A DNA stretch of 64,000 bases from the IMG/VR virus record IMGVR_UViG_3300042430_002694, positions 62,001-126,000 of that record; one strand, 5' to 3'. Source of the stretch: a virus. Of this stretch, positions 29,540 through 36,623 are shown piece by piece; position 1 is the stretch's first letter, and each line of letters opens with the position of its first letter. The position numbers and the translations under genes were made by a program. The notes under the pieces were generated by a model. That model ran no database searches, was not told where the DNA came from, and saw only the letters and a list, made by a program, of their open reading frames with translations.

Positions 29540-32152
29540 ATGAGTAGTTATAAAATTAATGCACCAGGCGGAGTAGAATTTGGAGAAGGTACAAGCGGAA
29601 CCGCTGGAACCTCCGGCGTAAACGGTTTTGCTCTAACTCTAGTTGATAATATAAGTAGAGGTCGAGCTAATGCAAAGGAAGGCGCGATTCTCTACAATCG
29701 AGCAGATAAAAACATTTATAGGTTTAATGGAACCTCTTGGGTGTCAGCCGCAGGTTCTTCTGGAACAAGCGGAACGTCAGGCTCAAACGGCAGTTCAGGT
29801 TCTTCCGGAACACGAGGTACTTCAGGTACATCCGGTTCGTCAGGTTCTTCTGGAACAAGAGGTACTTCAGGAACTGCTGGTACTTCTGGTACAAGTGGAA
29901 TAACTGGTCCAACTGGTCCTCAAGGAATTCAAGGTCCAACTGGAGCAACTGGACCTACTGGAGCACCCGGTAGCTCAGGTTCTTCTGGAACAAGAGGTAC
30001 TTCAGGAACTGCTGGTACTTCTGGTACAAGTGGAATAACTGGACCAACCGGTCCTCAGGGTATTCAAGGTCCAGCCGGAACAAACGGTTCTTCTGGAACT
30101 AGTGGAATAACTGGACCAACTGGCCCTCAGGGTATTCAAGGTCCAATTGGTAATACTGGTCCAACTGGAGCGACTGGTCCTACTGGTTCTTCAGGAACAA
30201 GCGGTATGTCAGGTGCTTCTGGAACTTCAGGTTCAAATGGTTCTTCTGGAACAAGCGGAATAACTGGACCAACTGGTCCTACTGGAGCTACTGGCCCAAT
30301 CGGCCCAACTGGAGCACCAGGTAGTTCAGGTTCTTCTGGAACAAGAGGTACTTCTGGTACAAGTGGAATAACCGGTCCAACCGGTCCTCAAGGAATTCAA
30401 GGTCCAGCTGGAGCTACTGGACCTCTTGGGCCTACTGGTCCTCAAGGAATCCAAGGTCCAGCTGGAGCAAATGGTTCTTCAGGAACTAGCGGTCAAACTG
30501 GCCCAACTGGATTAACTGGTCCTCTTGGTCCTACCGGTCCTCTTGGTCCAACTGGAGCACCAGGTAGCTCAGGTTCTTCTGGAACAAGAGGTACTTCCGG
30601 TACAAGTGGAGCAACTGGTCCAATCGGACCTGCTGGTCCTCAAGGAATACAAGGTCCAGCTGGAGCAACTGGTCCTCTTGGTCCAACTGGAGCACCAGGT
30701 AGCTCAGGTTCTTCTGGAACAAGAGGTACTTCCGGTACAAGTGGAGCAACTGGTCCGATTGGTCCTCTTGGACCTACTGGACCTCTTGGACCTACTGGAC
30801 CTCAGGGCCCAACTGAATACGACACAGTTAATGCAACATGGACTGTCTCGGGTGGAGGTAACGTATCATGGGACGGAAATAATGTCACTTGGTCAGGTAG
30901 AGTAATTGCGATACCTGTCGCTAAAGCTTTCGGAACAGCTGGTCATTTCGATATTGGCCCAGAAACAGTTGCTCTTGGAACATGGTCTGCTCTATACTAT
31001 GCACCTCCTAGGGGAATGGCTAGTCCCTATAACGCAAGTTATTTAATAGTTAAATCATATACGGACACTCAAAGACCCTCAGATACATGGATCTTTATAT
31101 GTGCATCAAACGGAGATAATAGCTCACTAAAATGGAATCCTGGATTTACTACTATACCAACCGGTCATACTTGGTATTCAGGTTCAGGATATGGATCATG
31201 GGCAACTGGTCCAACTGGTGCTACTGGTCCTCAAGGAATTCAAGGTCCAGCCGGAGCAACCGGCCCAATCGGACCTGCTGGTGCATCAGGTAGCTCAGGT
31301 TCTTCTGGAACAAGAGGTACTTCTGGAACAAGCGGAATAACTGGTCCAACCGGTGCTACTGGTCCTACTGGAGCTACTGGTCCTCAAGGAATTCAGGGTC
31401 CAATTGGTAATACTGGACCTACTGGATTAACCGGCCCTACCGGATTAACTGGTCCTCAAGGAATTCAAGGCCCTAGGGGAGAAAATGGTTCTTCTGGTAC
31501 TTCCGGTAGAGACGGTTCACCTGGCGGAACAGGTCCTCAAGGAATTCAAGGACCTACTGGATTAACTGGCCCAATTGGACCTCAGGGAATTCAAGGCCCG
31601 GCTGGGGCAACTGGACCTACTGGATTAGCTGGAGCACCAGGTAGCTCAGGTACTTCTGGAAAAGCAGGCTCTTCCGGTACAAGTGGAATAACTGGTCCTA
31701 CTGGAGCTACTGGTCCTCAAGGAATTCAGGGTCCAATTGGTAATACTGGACCTACTGGATTAACTGGCCCTACTGGATTAACTGGCCCAGCTGGAGCAAC
31801 TGGACCTCAGGGAATTCAAGGGCCTAGGGGAGAAGCCGGTTCTTCAGGTACTTCAGGTAGAGACGGTTCACCTGGAGGAACTGGTCCTGCTGGTGCCCCA
31901 GGTCCTCAAGGAATTCAAGGACCTACTGGATTAACTGGACCTACCGGATTAACTGGTCCAGCCGGGCCTGCTGGACCTGCTGGAACTCCTGGAGGAACTG
32001 GACCTGCTGGAGCACCCGGACCTCCTGGTGCGGATGGAGGCGGCGGAGGCAGCGGAGGCGGCTATACTGGTGATATAATGGTTTTTGATGGTCGATCTAT
32101 GATGCTGTTGCAATTTGTCAACGGATTACTTGTTAATGTTATACCAATGTAA
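29540..32152 (+). CDS. Second collagen-like fibre protein, proline-containing
   Basis: This is an 870-residue protein. The N-terminal segment (1-70) includes a strand-rich motif ([20 protein letters not shown]) like phage fibre adaptor sequences. Residues about 71-426 and 556-840 are Gly-X-Y repeats of two kinds: the GSSGTSG/GTRGTSG type shared with the preceding giant fibre, and a classical [11 protein letters not shown] type with Pro at X and Gln/Thr at Y. An insert of about 125 residues (427-555; [30 protein letters not shown]) splits the repeats. The last 25 residues ([16 protein letters not shown]) are a conserved-looking hydrophobic cap. It follows the giant fibre by 14 bases. The proline-rich triplets are a plausible substrate for the hydroxylase encoded 300 bases downstream. 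Confidence 0.8.
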   Translation: MSSYKINAPGGVEFGEGTSGTAGTSGVNGFALTLVDNISRGRANAKEGAILYNRADKNIYRFNGTSWVSAAGSSGTSGTSGSNGSSGSSGTRGTSGTSGSSGSSGTRGTSGTAGTSGTSGITGPTGPQGIQGPTGATGPTGAPGSSGSSGTRGTSGTAGTSGTSGITGPTGPQGIQGPAGTNGSSGTSGITGPTGPQGIQGPIGNTGPTGATGPTGSSGTSGMSGASGTSGSNGSSGTSGITGPTGPTGATGPIGPTGAPGSSGSSGTRGTSGTSGITGPTGPQGIQGPAGATGPLGPTGPQGIQGPAGANGSSGTSGQTGPTGLTGPLGPTGPLGPTGAPGSSGSSGTRGTSGTSGATGPIGPAGPQGIQGPAGATGPLGPTGAPGSSGSSGTRGTSGTSGATGPIGPLGPTGPLGPTGPQGPTEYDTVNATWTVSGGGNVSWDGNNVTWSGRVIAIPVAKAFGTAGHFDIGPETVALGTWSALYYAPPRGMASPYNASYLIVKSYTDTQRPSDTWIFICASNGDNSSLKWNPGFTTIPTGHTWYSGSGYGSWATGPTGATGPQGIQGPAGATGPIGPAGASGSSGSSGTRGTSGTSGITGPTGATGPTGATGPQGIQGPIGNTGPTGLTGPTGLTGPQGIQGPRGENGSSGTSGRDGSPGGTGPQGIQGPTGLTGPIGPQGIQGPAGATGPTGLAGAPGSSGTSGKAGSSGTSGITGPTGATGPQGIQGPIGNTGPTGLTGPTGLTGPAGATGPQGIQGPRGEAGSSGTSGRDGSPGGTGPAGAPGPQGIQGPTGLTGPTGLTGPAGPAGPAGTPGGTGPAGAPGPPGADGGGGGSGGGYTGDIMVFDGRSMMLLQFVNGLLVNVIPM
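29751..30818 (+). repeat. Mixed GTS-type and [11 protein letters not shown]-type collagen repeats
   Basis: Gly at every third residue with alternating Ser/Thr and Pro/Gln modules. A second run of the same kind lies at about 31201-32060. Confidence 0.85.
30819..31200 (+). other. Globular insert domain within the second collagen-like fibre
   Basis: About 127 residues lacking Gly-X-Y periodicity, Trp/Gly-rich with an alternating strand pattern ([14 protein letters not shown]), flanked on both sides by collagen repeats. It resembles a lectin-like or knob domain; its function is unknown. Confidence 0.55.
31201..32060 (+). repeat. Second collagen-repeat run of the proline-containing fibre
   Basis: Gly-X-Y with frequent [16 protein letters not shown] and [10 protein letters not shown] modules, ending in a Gly-rich hinge immediately before the C-terminal cap. 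Confidence 0.85.
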
Positions 32153-32179
32153 TACGTATTAAAAATAAAATAAAGTAAA

Positions 32180-32428
32180 ATGGAAAATACTACAATATCG
32201 ATAAACCCAATAACTATTCTTGGAAAAACTGGAGTAACATTAAGCATCTTCTCTGTACACTATAAATTGAATTCAACTTCGGTAAAAGTTATGTTTCAGA
32301 TACTTGATTCAAGTGAGGTTGCAATTTGTAGCGGAGACAGGCTCTTAACAAGTATTTCAGATTGGGGAACAGACGACTCTGTGCTAATTGGAAAAGTTCT
32401 TACTTCATTAGGCTTAACTGCCGCGTAA
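32180..32428 (+). CDS. Small uncharacterised virion-associated protein (82 residues)
   Basis: This is a beta-rich small protein (TTISINPITILGKTGVTLSI, then STSVKVMFQILDSSEVAICSGDR) that ends the fibre gene run and is followed within 7 bases by a hairpin terminator. I have seen no enzymatic or membrane motif. The position after the fibre genes and the strand-rich sequence suggest a small tail or fibre accessory protein, but this is only context. Confidence 0.55.
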   Translation: MENTTISINPITILGKTGVTLSIFSVHYKLNSTSVKVMFQILDSSEVAICSGDRLLTSISDWGTDDSVLIGKVLTSLGLTAA

Positions 32429-32434
32429 CAAAAA

Positions 32435-32455
32435 GGGAGAGTCTTTGACTCTCCC
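32435..32455 (-). terminator. Hairpin terminator between convergent genes
   Basis: A perfect inverted repeat (GGGAGAGTC, loop TTT, GACTCTCCC). On the minus strand the stem is followed by a run of five T, so it is a good intrinsic terminator for the minus-strand oxygenase gene. On the plus strand the T-rich tail is weak, but it may still stop fibre transcripts. Confidence 0.75.
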
Positions 32456-32461
32456 GTAACT

Positions 32462-33037
32462 TTATCTTAATGAATTTCCTCCTATCCAAATAACTAGGCT
32501 TCGCCTAATTCCTTTGGTTACTGGAGTTACTCTATGTAATAGGTAACTTGGGAATAAAATAGTTGCTCCCTTATTTCGGGGCAATTTATCAGGAGTTATT
32601 CCTTTAAGTATTTCAAAATCGCCGCCTTCGTATTCAGAAGGGTCGCTTAATTGTACAACAATACTAATTTTCCGGTGAGATGCTGAACCTGGTCCAAGAT
32701 CTACATGGTAATCATAGTGACCACCACCTTCATAATATTCAGTGTACTGGATTGAGTCAATTATTGATATTAGGTCAAAATTCCAAAGTTCTCGATTTGC
32801 AATTATTGCAAATTCCATCAACTTATCATAAATCCATTTAGTCGATTCGTTATTCTCGCCTAACCATTTAATTTTGCTCTTTCTAATTTTATGGTTTTCT
32901 CCTTGATTTCCAAAAGTAACAGCTTGATGATATTCAAAAAGTTCTGATACTTTGCGAACTCTATCAATTTCTTCCGCTGAGAAGCCCTCGCTAAACCAGT
33001 ACCAGTTCAATAATTCTACCTCTTTTTGAGGAAACAT
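32462..33037 (-). CDS. 2OG-Fe(II) dioxygenase, prolyl-4-hydroxylase type
   Basis: This is a 191-residue protein with the double-stranded beta-helix core of the P4Hc/PKHD family. The iron ligands are H111-x-D113 (in YDYHVDLG) and distal H168 (LLHRVTP), and the 2-oxoglutarate-binding Arg is R178 ten residues later (GIRRSLVIW). EGGDFEI and the Tyr-rich strand before HxD are also typical. I start at the ATG at 33037. A GTG at 33052 would add five residues, but GTG starts are otherwise almost absent here. Family members hydroxylate protein prolines, and 2OG oxygenases are common in large phages. It lies between the proline-containing collagen-like fibre and a glycosyltransferase island, so fibre proline hydroxylation is an attractive but untested role. 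It is divergent from the next gene. Confidence 0.85.
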   Translation of the reverse strand: MFPQKEVELLNWYWFSEGFSAEEIDRVRKVSELFEYHQAVTFGNQGENHKIRKSKIKWLGENNESTKWIYDKLMEFAIIANRELWNFDLISIIDSIQYTEYYEGGGHYDYHVDLGPGSASHRKISIVVQLSDPSEYEGGDFEILKGITPDKLPRNKGATILFPSYLLHRVTPVTKGIRRSLVIWIGGNSLR

Positions 33038-33150
33038 TAATCTTCGTTCCACGTATCTTTGTGTTTTTACTTTTATACTTAAATATTTTTTACGGTTTAC
33101 CTAAACAAAATATAAAAATCGAGTATAAAATAGAAACAATTATCAAGTCA

Positions 33151-35937
33151 ATGACTCTAATCAAAGCTCACACTTCAATAATAGGCGATACCGGATATAA
33201 TTGCCATTCACGAAATTTCTTTAAAGCTCTAAATCAATTAACGCCAGTTTCAGTTAGAAATTGGACGATCGGCGATTCATGGAAAGGTTACAATGACGAT
33301 GAGCCTCACAATGGGGAGTATTATATAGACTCTGAGTTAAAGACGATGTTATCTGAACAAACGTTAGGTACTCAAACAGGTCATGCGGAGTTTCCTCTAT
33401 ACTTGAAGTACCCAATTCAATCTACTGAGCCAACTGTTAATATTGTGCTAAATGACACAGGTCACCTGTACTTTAGCCAAGATTACTCAGGTCCATCAAT
33501 TGCATACAATGTATGGGAAACAACTAGACAACCTGAAGACTTCTTTGCTCAACTTAAAAAGTTCGATCAAGTTTGGGTTCCTAGTGAATGGCAAAAACAG
33601 TGCACAATTGAGCAAGGAATCGCATCACATAAAGTAAAAGTTGTACCAGAGGGAGTAGACACTGAGATGTTTAAACCGACCTCACCGGATTCGGCTTTTC
33701 CAGAGAACAGGCCTTTCCGATTTGTCGTAGTGGGTCGCTGGGAATATCGTAAGTCAACCAAAGAAATTATCAGAGCTTTTACTGAAACCTTTTCACAAGA
33801 TGAGAATGTTGAGCTTGTCATTAGCGTAGATAATCGATTTGCAACGGACGGCCTCTCTTCTACTGAGGAGAGATTAGCTAAGTTTGAGCTTTCTCATTCA
33901 GGAATTAAAGTACTACACCATCAGTCAAAAGAAGATTACGTAAAACTACTTAAGTCGGCTGACGTTTTTGTGTCATGTGCCAGAAGTGAAGGCTGGAATC
34001 TTCCATTAATTGAGGCAATGTCATGCGGAGTTCCATCAATGTACTCAAATTGGGGAGCACAACTGCAGTTTGCTCAAGGTAAGGGTATTCCAGTTTCAAT
34101 TATTGGCGAAGTTCCAGCAGGTGTAGCAAATGAGGAGTCTTGGAATCAGAATACTCCAGGTAATTTCTGTGAGCCTAATTTCTCAGATCTTCAAATAAAA
34201 CTTAGACTAGTTTACGACCAGTTTGAAAATTATAAAAAATCAGCATTAATGGAATCAGAACAAATTAGAAATGAATTTACTTGGCAGAATGCTGCCACGA
34301 TCGCACAAGATCACATTCAGGAACTTATTAGCCCGCAGTCAATTGAATACTCAACTGACTTTGCATGGGTGACCTGTGGTAATCTAGCATACATGCCAAT
34401 CATTGAGAAATTAGTTATATCGTTAGCTAAATTCTCAAATCGTAAAATTCTCGTATATGGAATAGACTGTGAAGTTCCGTTTAATCATCCAAACGTTATT
34501 AGCCGAACATTAAGTATTCCATATCATTCAGAACACGATAAATGGTATTGGAAACAGTATGCGTGTAAAGAAGCAGCTATTCAAGAAAGTTTCGAGAATT
34601 TAGTTTGGTTAGACGGAGATATTGTTGCAAATTATAATATTGACAATATCGTTAAGTACTTTAGCCAGATTACAAATTATCCAATTCCAGACGTTCACAT
34701 ACAGGACGATTTTATTGGCTTCTTTACCAGAAAAGACGGACTTCGTGGAAGACAATTATTTAACCAAAGTATCTGCGACCGAGATGGTGTCAAGAGGTTA
34801 TTTACAAAGGCTCATATTTGCATGTACGTCTACAATAAAGAGTGTACCTGGTTCTTTGATGAGATTCTTAAAATGTACAAAGAAACACCGCTTGACCAAT
34901 ACGACGAATTACTACAATGGAACGATGAAGGTCTCGATAATTACTTGAGAAGTAAACACAATTTTACGACATTTTTGCCAATTTCAAACTTTGATGTCTC
35001 AGAATGGGACGGCGACTTATTGGGAACAACTGGCAAAGCAATGGAACACTTTATCTCGTTTTGGAGAGACTCTGGCCCAAAGAACTTTGGAAAAATATTC
35101 GGCTGGCAATTCGTACCTAAAGATAAATCAAATATTCTCTACTTTCATGGAAATAAAGATCTTGGATTCGCAACGGTTATGACAGACTATATCGAGACTC
35201 AGCGTGATAAAAACTTCCACGATACTGAATACTTCTTTGTTGGTAAAAATGAAATCAAAAATCTTGGCTCAATTAAAGATGTACCAGGAGGAACAATGGA
35301 TATTGCTCATCAATACGGTTGGGATTACGCAATCTATCATGAGATCTATAATCTAAAAGATTACGAACATGGAGAAGTTAAGGTTAGACCCGGCGATGTT
35401 GTTGTGGATTTGGGCGGTAATCTTGGAATCTTTACCCGATATGCATATCACATGGGCGCAAGTAAAATTGTAACTTTCGAGCCTGATCGTCGATACTTTG
35501 AAATCTTAAAACAGAATGCTCCAGAAAATGCGGTCCTATTTAATGCAGCAATTGCTGATAACTTGGGAACCTTAACTCTTACTGAAAGTTCTCACCTAGG
35601 GGGATCTAACTTATGGCATCATAAAGATCCATTACAGACCCAATACGACGTAAACTTATATACCTTAGATTTCATTCTGGAGAATAAATTAATCGACCGA
35701 ATTGACTTTTTAAAGGTAGATATTGAAGGCTCTGAAATTATTGCGCTAAATGGAATAAGCGATGAGAATTTATCAAAGATCAGAAATATCGCAGTAGAGT
35801 ACCATCACGAACACTTAGGGTTTAATGAAGACCTTAGAAACAATTTCGTTAGTCGACTAAATAAACTAGGTTTTAATTCTTACATGCTAATGTGCGGCTA
35901 CAATAATGCACTACAATTAATCTACTTTTGGAAATAA
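33151..35937 (+). CDS. Trifunctional GT4 - GT-A - FkbM methyltransferase fusion
   Basis: This is a 928-residue protein starting at MTLIKAHTSI; the open frame extends 30 residues upstream, but that leader (FLLLYLNIFYGLP) is AT-rich intergenic sequence. Residues 1-395 form a GT-B/GT4 glycosyltransferase with the donor-site motif ARSEGWNLPLIEAMSCG near 275-292. Residues about 400-670 form a GT-A-like domain with a WLDGD metal motif near 485. Residues about 740-928 are an FkbM-type SAM methyltransferase (VVVDLGGNLGIFTRYAY near 750, FEPDRRYFEIL, and KVDIEGSEI near 855). The order suggests two sugars added and the glycan then O-methylated. It is followed after 13 bases by another methyltransferase. 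Acceptor unknown; the adjacent fibre proteins are candidates. Confidence 0.8.
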   Translation: MTLIKAHTSIIGDTGYNCHSRNFFKALNQLTPVSVRNWTIGDSWKGYNDDEPHNGEYYIDSELKTMLSEQTLGTQTGHAEFPLYLKYPIQSTEPTVNIVLNDTGHLYFSQDYSGPSIAYNVWETTRQPEDFFAQLKKFDQVWVPSEWQKQCTIEQGIASHKVKVVPEGVDTEMFKPTSPDSAFPENRPFRFVVVGRWEYRKSTKEIIRAFTETFSQDENVELVISVDNRFATDGLSSTEERLAKFELSHSGIKVLHHQSKEDYVKLLKSADVFVSCARSEGWNLPLIEAMSCGVPSMYSNWGAQLQFAQGKGIPVSIIGEVPAGVANEESWNQNTPGNFCEPNFSDLQIKLRLVYDQFENYKKSALMESEQIRNEFTWQNAATIAQDHIQELISPQSIEYSTDFAWVTCGNLAYMPIIEKLVISLAKFSNRKILVYGIDCEVPFNHPNVISRTLSIPYHSEHDKWYWKQYACKEAAIQESFENLVWLDGDIVANYNIDNIVKYFSQITNYPIPDVHIQDDFIGFFTRKDGLRGRQLFNQSICDRDGVKRLFTKAHICMYVYNKECTWFFDEILKMYKETPLDQYDELLQWNDEGLDNYLRSKHNFTTFLPISNFDVSEWDGDLLGTTGKAMEHFISFWRDSGPKNFGKIFGWQFVPKDKSNILYFHGNKDLGFATVMTDYIETQRDKNFHDTEYFFVGKNEIKNLGSIKDVPGGTMDIAHQYGWDYAIYHEIYNLKDYEHGEVKVRPGDVVVDLGGNLGIFTRYAYHMGASKIVTFEPDRRYFEILKQNAPENAVLFNAAIADNLGTLTLTESSHLGGSNLWHHKDPLQTQYDVNLYTLDFILENKLIDRIDFLKVDIEGSEIIALNGISDENLSKIRNIAVEYHHEHLGFNEDLRNNFVSRLNKLGFNSYMLMCGYNNALQLIYFWK

Positions 35938-35950
35938 CCCATACTCTTAT

Positions 35951-36616
35951 ATGAGATCACTAAATACTATTGCCAAGTCTAAAGGCACAGACAAATCTTC
36001 AGAAATTCACAATTACTGTGAAAAGTACGAAAAATGGTTACCGTTCAATCGATTAGAACCTTTAACCATTCTTGAAATCGGAGTTCTTCACGGAGAATCT
36101 CTTTCGACTTGGAGAGAATACTATCCAAATGCAACAATTATAGGAATTGATATTGAACCTTCATGTAAACAATACGAAGACTCTAGTAAAAATGTTTTTG
36201 TTGAAATAGGTTCACAAGACGATCCTCAGTTCTTAAATTGGGTCGCTAAAAAATGGGGACCATTTGATATGGTACTTGATGACGGTTCACATATCAATCG
36301 ACATGTAATTATCTCATTTAATAATCTAATTGACTACGTAAAACCTGAAGGAGTCTACGTTATTGAAGATACTTCAACTTCGTATTGGGAAGATTGGGAA
36401 GGCGGCTTTATGCATCCAGGTTCGTCAATTGAATTCTGCAAAAAGCTAGTAGACGATGTTAACTTTAACGGTCAAATGCAGGAAGAATTTTGGAACGTTC
36501 ATGCACGAAGAGAAGACTTCCTAACTAAACAAACAAAAGAAAAAGGTTTGGAAATCAGAACAGATATTGAATCTGTAAATTTCCTAAACGGTATAACTAT
36601 TATAACAAAAAGATAA
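35951..36616 (+). CDS. Class I SAM methyltransferase, sugar O-methyltransferase-like
   Basis: This is a 221-residue Rossmann-fold methyltransferase. The SAM-binding motif ILEIGVLHGESLSTWREYY lies near residues 39-57, the acidic loop IIGIDIEPS near 64-72, and the metal-binding DDGSHINRHV near 112-121. The LEIGVxxGGS/DDGSH pattern with the N-terminal KGTDKSS segment resembles macrolide/sugar O-methyltransferases such as MycE and relatives. It lies within an operon of glycosyltransferases (13 bases after the triple fusion, 7 before the next gene), which supports a role in methylating a glycan. The substrate is not visible from sequence. Confidence 0.75.
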   Translation: MRSLNTIAKSKGTDKSSEIHNYCEKYEKWLPFNRLEPLTILEIGVLHGESLSTWREYYPNATIIGIDIEPSCKQYEDSSKNVFVEIGSQDDPQFLNWVAKKWGPFDMVLDDGSHINRHVIISFNNLIDYVKPEGVYVIEDTSTSYWEDWEGGFMHPGSSIEFCKKLVDDVNFNGQMQEEFWNVHARREDFLTKQTKEKGLEIRTDIESVNFLNGITIITKR

Positions 36617-36623
36617 TTAACAA

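Noticed and set aside
33061-33150. Thirty-residue N-terminal extension of the triple-fusion enzyme
   Set aside because: The sequence is AT-rich intergenic DNA between divergent genes; MTLIKAHTSI at 33151 begins the typical GT strand.
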